From: Fimenecus sp045602655
GTDB lineage: Bacteria > Bacillota > Clostridia > Oscillospirales > Acutalibacteraceae
Reading direction: 5' to 3'
DNA: 35,060 bases
Assembly: GCA_045602655.1 (NCBI GenBank)
Contig: JAZSBY010000032.1
Span: 1 to 35,060, forward strand
Positions 15,658-24,687 of the stretch are shown piece by piece; position 1 is the first letter of the stretch; each line of letters begins with the position of its first letter. A model generated the notes under the pieces. It was not told where the DNA came from and made no database searches. It worked only from the letters and a program-made list of their open reading frames with translations. A program made the position numbers and the translations under genes.

Positions 15658-16284
15658 TTACGCTTTCTTTTTAAACTTTTCAGCCAAGTCAAATTGGGCA
15701 AATTTTGTGTTTTCTGTTTTTTTCATAATCGCCTTCATAATGAGGTAACCCATAATACCGGCAAATACACCAACACAAACACCACCAAGTACATCTGTTA
15801 CATAGTGTACCATAAGGTAAATTCTTGAAAGACCAACAAGAACTGAAATAACAGGGAAAATCCAGCTGTATTTTTTGTTTAGTACCAGGAAAGCGGCTAT
15901 ACCTAATTCAAAAGCAGCAGTTGTGTGACCTGAAGGGAAGGATTTGTCGCTTTCCACATGTGCACCTGCAAATTCATACCATTTCATAAATAATGGGTTA
16001 TCAGCATAGTAGACATAAGGACGAGGACGAGCAAAAAGTGGCTTCATAACAAGGTTTGTAAGAAGAGTTCCCACAAGAACGGCAAAGAGAATTGCCATAC
16101 CAAATTTGCGTGTCTTTTTGAATGGAATTAAAAGAGCACCCAGAACTGCCATTGGTGTAACAAATTCGGAACCACCAAAGAAGGTGATGAAGTTTGCAAC
16201 AATGTTCATTGCAGCACTTTGAATCTGTTCACCAAAGAATGTGAATACGCTCATATCGAATGAGTCAAAAATTGAAAAATCCAT
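15658..16284 (-). CDS. PAP2-family membrane phosphatase (undecaprenyl-diphosphatase-like)
   Basis: Integral membrane lipid phosphatase, probably recycling undecaprenyl diphosphate for cell-wall synthesis as BcrC does. The three PAP2 motifs are intact: K81 to R88-P89 (KPLFARPRP), PSGH at 117-120, and S153-R154 to H160 and D164 (SRIYLMVHYVTDV). About five or six membrane segments are visible. I use the ATG at 16284, 7 bases after AAAGGAG; a TTG at 16290 lies too close to that site. It is 51 bases before the PBP gene, with a hairpin between them, so the pair may be partly co-expressed. Another lipid phosphate, such as phosphatidylglycerol phosphate, could be the substrate. Confidence 0.88.
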   Translation of the reverse strand: MDFSIFDSFDMSVFTFFGEQIQSAAMNIVANFITFFGGSEFVTPMAVLGALLIPFKKTRKFGMAILFAVLVGTLLTNLVMKPLFARPRPYVYYADNPLFMKWYEFAGAHVESDKSFPSGHTTAAFELGIAAFLVLNKKYSWIFPVISVLVGLSRIYLMVHYVTDVLGGVCVGVFAGIMGYLIMKAIMKKTENTKFAQFDLAEKFKKKA

Positions 16285-16316
16285 ATCCAATCTCCTTTGT
16301 TAAACTTTATGTGAAC

Positions 16317-16345
16317 ATTTTACAATATTCTTTTACCATTTTCAA
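16317..16345 (-). promoter_or_regulatory. Promoter of the PAP2 gene
   Basis: On the minus strand TTGAAA (16340-16345) and TAAAAT (16317-16322) are 17 bases apart, 32 bases before the ATG. Confidence 0.7.
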
Positions 16346-16434
16346 CCCTCAATTCAGTATTCAGATTTTTATTGGATAAAACATAAAAAACACCGGTTGG
16401 AATTTGGAAAAAAAGGAGAAATTTAAAATTAAGA

Positions 16435-16463
16435 TTGAAAAGGAGAAAAATAAGTGATACTAT
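16435..16463 (+). promoter_or_regulatory. Promoter of the exported lipase-like gene
   Basis: TTGAAA (16435-16440) and TACTAT (16458-16463) are 17 bases apart, 33 bases before the ATG at 16497. The -10 is weak. Confidence 0.5.
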
Positions 16464-16496
16464 ATGTTTGTAATGTATCTGAAAGGGGTTCATAAA

Positions 16497-18437
16497 ATGA
16501 AAAAGTTTATAGCAATTCTCCTTGTTGTTGCTATGGTTGTGCCTATGGCATTGATTCCTGCATCTGCAAGTGAAGAAACTCCTGAAATCACTACTGCATC
16601 CAATATTGAAAGTGCTTTTGCAGATGGTGAAAACAGCCTTGTTGTTTTTGTAACAGGTATCGGACAGAGTTATTCCTATCTCTTTGACGAAAGTTATACA
16701 GAGGAAGGTGCCTTTGAAAATGGCACTCTTCAGGATTTTGACAACTACGCTCCTCTTATTGCGAAAGGCGAGTATAACACAAGATGGAATCTATTTAATT
16801 CAATGGATGAAGCATTTTCAGATGAGTCAACAATCGGTGCTATAGCCCGTGTTGTCGGTGACCTCCTCACATCTGCATTCATAAGAAACTGCATAATAGA
16901 CGAGGAAGATGTTAAGACAATCGTTCGCAATCTCTTTAAATTCAACCTTGTTGACGAAGAGGGTAATCCTCATCCGAGAGTTGTAACTCCAAGATACACA
17001 ATGCCTGTTTCTGAGTATCCTTGGGCAGAGGGTGAAGACGGTGAAATGCGTAGTGAAGCAAGGGAACGTTTCTATTCTTCTATTCCTTGCGAGGATATTG
17101 CAAAAGAGAAGTTTGGCGAAAACTATGAAGATTATCTCTATGTTTTCAACTATAACGCATTCTCCTACACATCAAAGAATATCAGCGGACTTCACAACTT
17201 TATTGAAACAATTCTTGCAAATAATAAAGTAGGGGCAAAGGATGTTGTACTTGTTCCTATGAGTATGGGTGCATCTATTACAACTGCTTATATTGATGCG
17301 TATCCTACAAAAGCTGAAAACCACATAAAGAGAGTTGTAGGTATTGTTGGTGCGTGGGATGGCACAGAGGTTATTGCTGACTTGCTTACTCAGAGTTATT
17401 GCGATATGTCTGCAGACCTTTTTTACAATGGGTTAATCAGCGACCTTGTTGGTGAGCCTTGGGGATATCTTATAAATATTGCACTTCGTATGGCTCCAAA
17501 GCAGGTTCTTCGTGATTTTATTGATATGGCATTAAGGGCTCTTTCTACCGAACTTTTCGGAACAACCCCTTCACTTAGCAATATGATTCCTCTTGCAAGA
17601 TATGAAGAAGCTATGGAAACAAATTTCATAAAGTCCGATGTTGTAAAAAAAGAGGTTGAGGCTTTTTATGAAGCGAAAGCAAGACTGCACGAAAATATTG
17701 CAAATCTTCAGGCTGAGGGAGTAACTTTCTCATTTATCGCAGGTTATGGTCTTACATTCGGTGCTTGTACACCGGATTACAGCCTTTTCGGATTTATGAA
17801 GAGTGCACCTACCACAAACTCTGATGAGATTATCAATATCGATTCGACTGCTCCCGGAACATCTTTCGTCCCGTTTGGCACAAGATTTGAAGATACTGAA
17901 GGCAGAGAACTCTCACCTGACGGCTCAATTGATATTTCAACTTGTCTTTATAAGGATTCAACATGGTATTTCTATGAGCAGAAGCACGAGCTTGAGCACA
18001 ACAACACGGCTCTTTCTCTTGCTCTTAACCTTGCAACAGGCCATGTAACAACAGTTGACAGTTGTGATGACCCAAATGGAGAGTACTATTATCCACAGTT
18101 CAACGAGGCAAGAAATTTAAAACCTCTTAAGTGGTGTAAGGAAGACCTCGAGATATATTGTGAAGAAACAGGATATGTTCTCACTGCAGAGAATAATGCA
18201 GTTCTTGCCCAAGCAGAGGAAATGACAAAGAGAACAGTTAATGATTTTGACAAAGATAATGAGATAATTGATAATGTTCACAATATGCTTGTTGAAATCG
18301 GTGTTTATGAGCCGGATGCAGAACCAAGTGATGCAGAAAAGCTTCTCAATGTGGGTCTTAAAGGACTTAATGATGTGGTATATCTTGTGTTCGGTGCAAA
18401 GGGATTCTTCGATTTTGAATTACCTAAAATAAAGTAA
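16497..18437 (+). CDS. Exported alpha/beta-hydrolase-like protein (lipase-like), function unknown
   Basis: A 646-residue secreted protein that I cannot assign to a named enzyme. The signal peptide is clear: MKKF, a hydrophobic stretch, then ALIPASA before SEETPE. Residues 47-58 (SLVVFVTGIGQS) look like the first strand and oxyanion loop of a lipase. VVLVPMSMGASI near residue 256 looks like the nucleophile elbow, with S256 in P-M-S-M-G instead of GxSxG. Asp and His partners are not certain; an EHNNTALSL stretch near residue 500 is a candidate. I take the ATG at 16497 because GAAAGGGG lies upstream and the signal peptide then starts with MKK; an ATG at 16464 would put charge and extra residues before it. 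It stands alone, convergent to the EEP gene. Confidence 0.7.
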   Translation: MKKFIAILLVVAMVVPMALIPASASEETPEITTASNIESAFADGENSLVVFVTGIGQSYSYLFDESYTEEGAFENGTLQDFDNYAPLIAKGEYNTRWNLFNSMDEAFSDESTIGAIARVVGDLLTSAFIRNCIIDEEDVKTIVRNLFKFNLVDEEGNPHPRVVTPRYTMPVSEYPWAEGEDGEMRSEARERFYSSIPCEDIAKEKFGENYEDYLYVFNYNAFSYTSKNISGLHNFIETILANNKVGAKDVVLVPMSMGASITTAYIDAYPTKAENHIKRVVGIVGAWDGTEVIADLLTQSYCDMSADLFYNGLISDLVGEPWGYLINIALRMAPKQVLRDFIDMALRALSTELFGTTPSLSNMIPLARYEEAMETNFIKSDVVKKEVEAFYEAKARLHENIANLQAEGVTFSFIAGYGLTFGACTPDYSLFGFMKSAPTTNSDEIINIDSTAPGTSFVPFGTRFEDTEGRELSPDGSIDISTCLYKDSTWYFYEQKHELEHNNTALSLALNLATGHVTTVDSCDDPNGEYYYPQFNEARNLKPLKWCKEDLEIYCEETGYVLTAENNAVLAQAEEMTKRTVNDFDKDNEIIDNVHNMLVEIGVYEPDAEPSDAEKLLNVGLKGLNDVVYLVFGAKGFFDFELPKIK

Positions 18438-18521
18438 GAATATAATAAAAAAGATGTCTTAATCAGGAATTTATGGTGAAAGCAGTTTTAATCCATATAG
18501 TTTCCATTCAGACAAAATGAT

Positions 18522-18554
18522 AAAACCTCGCAAGGCTTTCTTGCGAGGTTTTTT
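18522..18554. terminator. Bidirectional terminator between the two exported-hydrolase genes
   Basis: AAAACCTCGCAA and TTGCGAGGTTTT form a perfect 12-base stem with a 7-base loop, with T runs on both strands. It lies between the stop codons of the convergent genes. Confidence 0.92.
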
Positions 18555-18585
18555 AGTTGCAGTCAATAAGGTGTTTTGAGCATCT

Positions 18586-19512
18586 TTAAAATTCAATTTC
18601 AGCAGTAATCATAAAATGGTCAGATACATAGGAGTTATCCCATTTCTCGTCTTGAACTGCATAATCCTTTACAGTGACATCACTACTTGTAAATATGAAA
18701 TCGATAGGCTTGTCTTCAAGTGATTTGCCCCATCCGTGGTAAGTGGCAGTCGTTTTACCGTTTTCAGATGTATCATAGGCATTCACAAAACCTTTGTCTT
18801 TAAGTGCTTTAATTGCAAGCCCGTCGGGATACTGGTTAAAGTCCCCTGTTATTACTGTTGTAATCTCACCATATCTTGATTTTATTTCTTCCGTTTTTTC
18901 CGCAATAAGCTTTCCGCCTAAATCCTGTGCTTCAGTACTTACGTGGTCAAGGTGAGTATTGAAATGTGTCAATAATCTGCCGGTTGTTTTGTTTTTAAGT
19001 ACTACAAAAGAGCAGATTCTGTAACAAGCAGCATTTTCATATTTTGATTCTTTTTCAGGCGTATTGGAAATCCAAAATGTACCGCTATCAACCACTTCAA
19101 ACTTTTCTTTGAGATAGAAAATACCGCTCATTTCAGATTTTTCTTCCTTGTCGTCCCCACCGCGTTTAACTCCGTAATAAGCATACTGTGGCAAAAGTTC
19201 TTCCATTTTTTCTTGCCAGATGCTATTAAACTCCTGCACGCCTAAAACATCAGGTAAATAATAATTGATTTGTTGTGCAAACAGATGAGCACGACGGGTT
19301 GTGTATGTACCTTTAATGAATTCACCCCAAGGTGATGCAGTATTGTAGCTTGCAACAAGCAGGGTATCGTTATTCTTTATTCTTCTGTCAGCGGACATTA
19401 TTTTTACATCAGGTTTCATTGGAAACAGTCCGAAAAACACACCGGTTGCAACACCTAATGCTGATACCAATGCAACAGAAGATATAATGATTGTTTTAAT
19501 CTTTTTATTCAT
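18586..19512 (-). CDS. Membrane-anchored or secreted endonuclease/exonuclease/phosphatase-family protein
   Basis: EEP-fold metal-dependent phosphodiesterase (the DNase I / sphingomyelinase / phosphatase superfamily). The catalytic set is complete: N57 in ASYNT, E94 in GVQEF, H187 and D189 in NTHLDH, D224 and N226 in TGDFNQ, D271 in PIDFIF, and D298-H299 in VSDHF. An N-terminal hydrophobic stretch (about residues 8-30) without a clear cleavage site suggests a membrane anchor facing outward. The 308 residues are normal for the superfamily. Substrate choice (DNA, phospholipid or inositol phosphate) cannot be read from the motifs. Convergent to another exported hydrolase across a shared terminator. 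Confidence 0.87.
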   Translation of the reverse strand: MNKKIKTIIISSVALVSALGVATGVFFGLFPMKPDVKIMSADRRIKNNDTLLVASYNTASPWGEFIKGTYTTRRAHLFAQQINYYLPDVLGVQEFNSIWQEKMEELLPQYAYYGVKRGGDDKEEKSEMSGIFYLKEKFEVVDSGTFWISNTPEKESKYENAACYRICSFVVLKNKTTGRLLTHFNTHLDHVSTEAQDLGGKLIAEKTEEIKSRYGEITTVITGDFNQYPDGLAIKALKDKGFVNAYDTSENGKTTATYHGWGKSLEDKPIDFIFTSSDVTVKDYAVQDEKWDNSYVSDHFMITAEIEF

Positions 19513-19572
19513 AATAGCTTTCCTTCCATAACAGCAATTTTTGCGATAAATTCAAATTTGTTTTCCATAAAT

Positions 19573-19601
19573 AATTTATCACAAAAATAAAGTACGGTCA
19601 A
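19573..19601 (-). promoter_or_regulatory. Promoter of the EEP-family gene
   Basis: On the minus strand TTGACC (19596-19601) and TAAATT (19573-19578) are 17 bases apart. It is back to back with the trkA promoter, the -35 boxes being 5 bases apart. Confidence 0.6.
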
Positions 19602-19606
19602 CTGTA

Positions 19607-19635
19607 TTGTAAATCGTAAATTTTTGTGGTAATAT
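19607..19635 (+). promoter_or_regulatory. Promoter of trkA-trkH
   Basis: TTGTAA (19607-19612) and TAATAT (19630-19635) are 17 bases apart, 42 bases before the trkA ATG. Both boxes are only moderate matches. Confidence 0.5.
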
Positions 19636-19677
19636 ATCAGTTGGTGTATTTTAATTTTTGTAATATGGAGAAATATC

Positions 19678-21036
19678 ATGAAAATCGTTATTGTCGGTGA
19701 CGGAAAAGTTGGTGCAACACTTGTTGAACATCTTTCAATGGAAGGCCATGATGTTGTTGTTATTGACAGAAGCCAAAAGGTTCTTGAACAAATGGTAAAC
19801 TCATACGATGTTATGGGTGTATGCGGAAATGGTGCAAGTTATGAGGTGCAGATTGAGGCAGGAGTTGCGGATTCCCATCTTTTTATTGCCGCCACATCTT
19901 CTGATGAATTGAATATTTTGTGTTGCCTTATGGCAAAAAAAGTAGGCACTCAGCATACTGTTGCAAGAGTGAGAAATCCTGATTATCTTAAGCAGACACA
20001 CTTCTTCAAGGATGAATTGGGACTCAGCTTAATTGTTAACCCTGAATTTGATGCGGCTAATGAGATTGCAAAGGTATTGCGTTTTCCAAATGCTATCAAT
20101 ATTGAAACATTTTATCGTGGTCTTGTTGACCTTGCAGAAATCAAACTTGGAAACGATAATCCATTATGCAATATGCAGATTATGGATATCTTTAAAAAGT
20201 TCAATACAAAGGTCCTCATTTGTGCTGTGCAACGCAAAAATGAGGTTATTATCCCTCGTGGTGATTTTATACTTCAGGCAGGCGACAGAATTCACATTAC
20301 TGCTCCCCGTGGCATACTTGTAAGCTTTATGAAACAATTAAAGATTTACAAGCACAGAACAAAGGATATTATGATTACAGGTGGCGGAAAATTAGGCTAT
20401 TACCTTGCACGACAGCTTTCCGAAACCGGGGGATATAATGTTAAAATCATCGAAGCTGATGAAAAACGATGCGAACATCTTTGCGAAATATTACCTGATG
20501 TAAATGTTGTTCACGGCGATGGTACTGACCGTGCTGTATTGCTTGAACAAGGTATTGAAGGGCAGGATGCTTTTGTTGCCCTTACTACTATTGACGAAGA
20601 AAACATCATCTCTGCTATGTATGCCTCTTCGTTGGGAATCGGTAAAACTGTTGCAAAGGTAAACCGTGTGTCCTACGAGGTGCTTGAAAGCATAGGTATG
20701 GACAGTGCAATATCTTCAAAGGCAATTGCAGCCAACAGAATTATTGCCTATGTCCGTGCTATTGAAAATTCGGGAGAAGAATCAAGTGTTCAGACACTTT
20801 ACAAGCTTGTTGGCGGTCAGGTCGAGGCACTTGAATTTAAAATTTCATCGGATTTCCGTGGTGTTGATGTTCCACTTAAAGATTTGGAATTAAAAAAGGA
20901 TACTCTTATTGCCTGTATTATCAGACATCATAAGGTTCTTTTCCCGGGCGGTAATGACTGCATTGAAAAGGATGATAGTGTTGTAGTTGTCACAAAAGCA
21001 AATCATATAAGCAGTATTAACGAAATTTTTGAGTAA
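19678..21036 (+). CDS. trkA: Trk potassium uptake regulatory NAD-binding subunit TrkA
   Basis: Cytoplasmic peripheral subunit that gates the TrkH channel on nucleotide binding. The 452 residues hold two tandem RCK units, the full TrkA layout. The first Rossmann motif is VGDGKVG (about residues 5-11) with the acidic end of strand 2 in VVVID; the second is TGGGKLG (about 235-241) with KIIEAD. Each is followed by a TrkA_C-type domain (for example PRGDFILQAGDRIHI and VLFPGGNDCIEKDDSVVVV). It is followed after 11 bases by trkH and has its own promoter. Convergent, a second single-RCK subunit (KtrA type) lies at 22515-23165. Confidence 0.95.
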   Translation: MKIVIVGDGKVGATLVEHLSMEGHDVVVIDRSQKVLEQMVNSYDVMGVCGNGASYEVQIEAGVADSHLFIAATSSDELNILCCLMAKKVGTQHTVARVRNPDYLKQTHFFKDELGLSLIVNPEFDAANEIAKVLRFPNAINIETFYRGLVDLAEIKLGNDNPLCNMQIMDIFKKFNTKVLICAVQRKNEVIIPRGDFILQAGDRIHITAPRGILVSFMKQLKIYKHRTKDIMITGGGKLGYYLARQLSETGGYNVKIIEADEKRCEHLCEILPDVNVVHGDGTDRAVLLEQGIEGQDAFVALTTIDEENIISAMYASSLGIGKTVAKVNRVSYEVLESIGMDSAISSKAIAANRIIAYVRAIENSGEESSVQTLYKLVGGQVEALEFKISSDFRGVDVPLKDLELKKDTLIACIIRHHKVLFPGGNDCIEKDDSVVVVTKANHISSINEIFE

Positions 21037-21047
21037 GGCGAAAACAA

Positions 21048-22493
21048 ATGAATTATAAAATGGTATTAAGAACGGTGGGCAGACTTCTTTGGGCAGAGGC
21101 ATTTTTTCTCATTTTTCCAATGTTTGTGTCACTATACTACAAAGAAAATCTTTTGCATATTTATTTAATAGTTATTGGGCTTTTATTGGGTATTGGTGCA
21201 CTAATGAATATGGTCAAACCTAAAAAACGCACAATCTATGCCCGCGAAGGTTTTGTTATTGTTTCTATTTCCTGGGTTCTGCTTTCGTTTTTCGGAGCAC
21301 TCCCATTTGTTATTTCTCACGAAATACCATCAATAGTTGATGCGTTTTTTGAAACAGTTTCAGGATTTACAACTACGGGTGCAACAATTCTTACAGATAT
21401 TGAGGCTATGCCTAAAAGCTTGCTTTTCTGGCGTGCTTTTACTCACTGGATTGGCGGTATGGGAATTCTGATGTTTGTTCTGGCATTTCTTCCCCAAAAG
21501 GATATGCAGTCAATGCACATAATGCGTGCGGAAGTACCGGGACCCAGTGTGGGGAAACTTGTTTCTAAAGCAACTATAACTGCACGAATTTTGTATATTA
21601 TTTACACCGTACTTACCATAGCTGAAATAATTGCATTATTTTGCTGCAAAATGCCATTATTTGATAGTGTTACTACCGCATTTGCAACAGCCGGTACGGG
21701 TGGATTTTCAGTTAAAAATGCAAGCATCGCAGCATACAACAGCTTATCCATTGAAATGGTATGCACATTGTTTATGTTGATTTTTGGTGTTAACTTTAAT
21801 CTTTTTTATCTTGTTATCATCAAGCAATTCAAACGTGCATTCAAAAGTGAAGAACTTTGGACCTATATAGGAATTGTTGCTGTGTCAATAGGTATAATCA
21901 CAATGAATATTATGCCTCTCGCAGGCTCTTTTGGTAATGCTTTAAGGCAAGCAGGGTTCCAGGTGGCAGCCATTATAACTACAACGGGCTTTGTAACCGC
22001 CGACTTCAATACATGGCCTATCCTTTCTCAGTTTATTCTGATTACTTTAATGTTTATAGGTGCCTGTTCCGGCTCAACAGGTGGCGGATTAAAGGTAGGA
22101 CGAATTATTATTCTTTTCAAATCAGCAATCAGAGAGTTAAAACGTGCTATCAACCCGAGAAAAGTACAAGCTCTTCGCCTTGACAATGTAGCACTTGATA
22201 AGGAAACAACTTCAGCAACCTGCATTTATTTTGTTATATATATGATGGTAACTGCGGTTTCCATATTGTTGGTTTCGCTTAATAACCTTGATTTCACCAC
22301 AACATTTTCATCCGTCATAACTTGCATCAATAATGTTGGACCGGGCTTATCTATGGTAGGACCGGTTGAGAATTTCAGTAACCTGTCCGTGTTGACGAAG
22401 TTGGTTTTGGCAACGGATATGCTTATAGGCAGACTTGAGGTTCTCCCTATGATTATATTATTCATTCCATCAACTTGGAAAAAAAGTACTTAA
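21048..22493 (+). CDS. trkH: Trk potassium uptake channel subunit TrkH
   Basis: Membrane channel for K+ uptake. The 481-residue protein has the four-fold M1-P-M2 layout with selectivity-loop sequences near TTTGAT (first), ATAGTGGFS (second), TTTGFVT (third) and INNVGPG (fourth). The N-terminal extra pair of membrane helices places it with TrkH rather than KtrB. It is 11 bases after trkA, its gating partner. The TAA stop lies inside the first arm of a bidirectional terminator shared with the convergent ktr genes. Confidence 0.95.
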   Translation: MNYKMVLRTVGRLLWAEAFFLIFPMFVSLYYKENLLHIYLIVIGLLLGIGALMNMVKPKKRTIYAREGFVIVSISWVLLSFFGALPFVISHEIPSIVDAFFETVSGFTTTGATILTDIEAMPKSLLFWRAFTHWIGGMGILMFVLAFLPQKDMQSMHIMRAEVPGPSVGKLVSKATITARILYIIYTVLTIAEIIALFCCKMPLFDSVTTAFATAGTGGFSVKNASIAAYNSLSIEMVCTLFMLIFGVNFNLFYLVIIKQFKRAFKSEELWTYIGIVAVSIGIITMNIMPLAGSFGNALRQAGFQVAAIITTTGFVTADFNTWPILSQFILITLMFIGACSGSTGGGLKVGRIIILFKSAIRELKRAINPRKVQALRLDNVALDKETTSATCIYFVIYMMVTAVSILLVSLNNLDFTTTFSSVITCINNVGPGLSMVGPVENFSNLSVLTKLVLATDMLIGRLEVLPMIILFIPSTWKKST

Positions 22494-22516
22494 GGAAAAA
22501 TCCTTAAGTACTTTTT
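22481..22516. terminator. Bidirectional terminator shared by trkH and ktrA, containing both stop codons
   Basis: A perfect 16-base inverted repeat (22481-22496 and 22501-22516) around AAAA, with A and T runs at its edges. The trkH stop (22491-22493) is inside the first arm; the ktrA stop (22517-22515) overlaps the end of the second. Confidence 0.93.
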
Positions 22517-23165
22517 ATATCATCTTTTCAAGCTTATTTCGATTTGCAACAACAATAAGCTTCATTGTTTGTTCAAGTGGTTTATTCGGGTCAATTTCCG
22601 TTGTAACATCGTTATCCTGCTGAATTGCAATTACATTGATTGAGTATTTCTTTCGCAAATTAAGTTTAATCAGGTTTTTGCCTACCCACTCAGGCTTAAC
22701 ATCTATTTCAACAAGAGAAATATTGCTTGTAAGTTCAAGGATGTCAACAAAGCCTGAACTTAAAAGATTTTTTGCCAATCGCGTTCCGGCCTCATTTTCA
22801 GGTAATACAACCTTGTCAGCACCAACCTTACTTAAAATTTTGCAGTGCATTTCATTTGCACATTTGGTGATTACAGTTTTTACACCCATATCTTTGCAGA
22901 GAGTAGTCGCCATAACGCTGGTTTCAAGGTTGCTTGCAACGGCTACAATGGCTACATCTATATTTGATATACCTAACTGTTTGATAGCGTCGGCATCAGT
23001 TATATCGGCACACCTGCAAATAGGAAATTCGTCAACAATATCATTGATAAGTTGTTCATCTGAATCCACAACAAGCACATCTGCACCATTTTCAACGAGC
23101 TCCTTCGCAACCGCGTATCCATACCTGCCTAATCCGAGGACAGCATAAGAGTTTTTTGTCTTCAT
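22515..23165 (-). CDS. ktrA: Ktr/Trk potassium uptake regulatory subunit, single RCK (KtrA-like)
   Basis: NAD(P)/ATP-binding gating ring subunit of a Ktr-type potassium system. The 216 residues contain one Rossmann unit (LGLGRYG, residues 10-16, and VLVVDSD at the end of strand 2) and one TrkA_C domain at the C-terminus, the usual KtrA size. AAAGGA lies 5 bases before the ATG. It lies 23 bases after ktrB and is transcribed with it. In related bacteria KtrA-type subunits bind c-di-AMP through the C-domain; that cannot be judged from the sequence. Confidence 0.93.
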   Translation of the reverse strand: MKTKNSYAVLGLGRYGYAVAKELVENGADVLVVDSDEQLINDIVDEFPICRCADITDADAIKQLGISNIDVAIVAVASNLETSVMATTLCKDMGVKTVITKCANEMHCKILSKVGADKVVLPENEAGTRLAKNLLSSGFVDILELTSNISLVEIDVKPEWVGKNLIKLNLRKKYSINVIAIQQDNDVTTEIDPNKPLEQTMKLIVVANRNKLEKMI

Positions 23166-23188
23166 ATTTTTCCTTTCCTGAGTACAAA

Positions 23189-24547
23189 CTAACCAATGTT
23201 AATTTCCTCATATGGTATTTTTACCGTATTCCAGTTTTCTTTTTTTACATTAAGCACAAGTGCTAAAGATATGGGGCCTACTCGACCAAGATACATAGTA
23301 GCGATTATTATTAACTTGCCCCAGACATTTAATGTTGCTGTAAGATTACGTGTTAATCCTACAGTAGCAGTGGCACTTATAGTCTCATACAAAATATCAA
23401 TAAGAGGTGCGTTTGTCACGCAGGATAGAAGTATTGTGGATACAAACATAATCCCAAAGGACAAGCTACATACTGCTATTGCTTTTTTTACAGCCTTTTG
23501 ATGTATTGAACGATTAAAAACAGTAATTTCATTTTTATTCTTTATCATTGATGATGCTGTAATTAACAACACGGCAATTGTGACCGTTTTTATACCACCT
23601 GCCGTGCCTACTGGTGAACCACCTATAAACATCAGAAGCATTGAAACAATTGCCGAAGCATTTGTCAGATTTTCTTGCGGAACAGTCGCAAACCCTGCTG
23701 TTCTTGTTGTAACAGACTGAAAAAACGACATTTGTAATTTATCAAAAAATGTGCATTCACCCAAAGTCAGCGGATTATTGTATTCAAAAATAAAGAACGC
23801 CAATGCACCTGATAGAGTGAGAAAAACAGTCATCCATATTGCAATTTTGCTGTGGAGAGTAAGTCTTTTAAAACAATGTAATCCCTGTTTTTTGGAAAGT
23901 GCTGATACACGGATTAAATCCCACCATACGACATACCCAATACCTCCAACGATAATCAACATAGAGGTTGTAATATTTATTAGCGGGTTTTGTGCATAAT
24001 TACATAAACTGTTTTCCGCTATTATGTCAATTCCTGCATTACAAAATGCAGAAACAGAATTAAATATTGAAATCCAAATGCCACGGACACCAAACTCAGG
24101 CACAAATACCGTCATATACAGTAACGCACCAACAGCTTCAACAATAAATGTTCCCGTAATTACTTTTTTTACAAATTTTACAATACCCGAAACAGTATTA
24201 AGGTTAAATGCATCCTGAAGCAACAAACGGTCCGTAATACCTATTTTTTTGTGAATTGCAATCATAAAACCCGAAATAACAGTAATTATGCCTAACCCGC
24301 CTAATTGTATAAGGCACAATATTACAAATTGACCGAAAGTGCTCCATGTGGTAATAGTGGGCAAGGTTACAAGTCCTGTTACACAGGTTGCGGTTGTTGC
24401 TGTAAACAGTGCATCAAGATAGGATACTTTTATTCCATTTGTCGCACTTATTGGTAATGCGAGAAGCACACTGCCTAACAGAATTACCGCCAAAAAACTG
24501 AGCATTATGGTCTGTGTTGTTGATAGTTTAATGCGAATTTTCTTCAT
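23189..24547 (-). CDS. ktrB: Ktr potassium uptake channel subunit (KtrB/TrkH family)
   Basis: Membrane channel of the second potassium system. The 452-residue product has four pore repeats with loops near TATCVTGL, FCNAGIDI, TRTAGFAT and ATVGLTRN, and lacks the two additional N-terminal helices of TrkH, as in KtrB. I take the ATG at 24547 (MKKIRIKLST), with AGGG about 10 bases upstream; a TTG at 24595 would add a hydrophilic 16-residue head and has no ribosome site I can see. It precedes ktrA on the same strand with a strong promoter upstream. Confidence 0.93.
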   Translation of the reverse strand: MKKIRIKLSTTQTIMLSFLAVILLGSVLLALPISATNGIKVSYLDALFTATTATCVTGLVTLPTITTWSTFGQFVILCLIQLGGLGIITVISGFMIAIHKKIGITDRLLLQDAFNLNTVSGIVKFVKKVITGTFIVEAVGALLYMTVFVPEFGVRGIWISIFNSVSAFCNAGIDIIAENSLCNYAQNPLINITTSMLIIVGGIGYVVWWDLIRVSALSKKQGLHCFKRLTLHSKIAIWMTVFLTLSGALAFFIFEYNNPLTLGECTFFDKLQMSFFQSVTTRTAGFATVPQENLTNASAIVSMLLMFIGGSPVGTAGGIKTVTIAVLLITASSMIKNKNEITVFNRSIHQKAVKKAIAVCSLSFGIMFVSTILLSCVTNAPLIDILYETISATATVGLTRNLTATLNVWGKLIIIATMYLGRVGPISLALVLNVKKENWNTVKIPYEEINIG

Positions 24548-24624
24548 AAAAAGATTCCCTAATATTAAAACTGGTTTTTTCTCTTGTTTTTGCAATAGTT
24601 TTCAATTATAATATTGATGAGATA

Positions 24625-24653
24625 ATTATAACATAAAAAGTTTTTTATATCAA
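24625..24653 (-). promoter_or_regulatory. Strong promoter of ktrB-ktrA
   Basis: On the minus strand TTGATA (24648-24653) and a perfect TATAAT (24625-24630) are 17 bases apart, with the extended -10 TGT. It overlaps the space that must also hold the alr promoter. Confidence 0.85.
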
Positions 24654-24687
24654 TAAAATATATTACTAAAAAATATGAGAGGCAATT

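Noticed and set aside
22636..23148. A 170-codon open frame on the + strand opposite ktrA
   Set aside because: Serine-rich mirror of the KtrA Rossmann domain; no ribosome site, no known family.
24596..24687. A riboswitch before alr or ktrB (for example a c-di-AMP type)
   Set aside because: The gap is only about 90-140 bases of AT-rich sequence filled by promoter elements; no structured leader fits.
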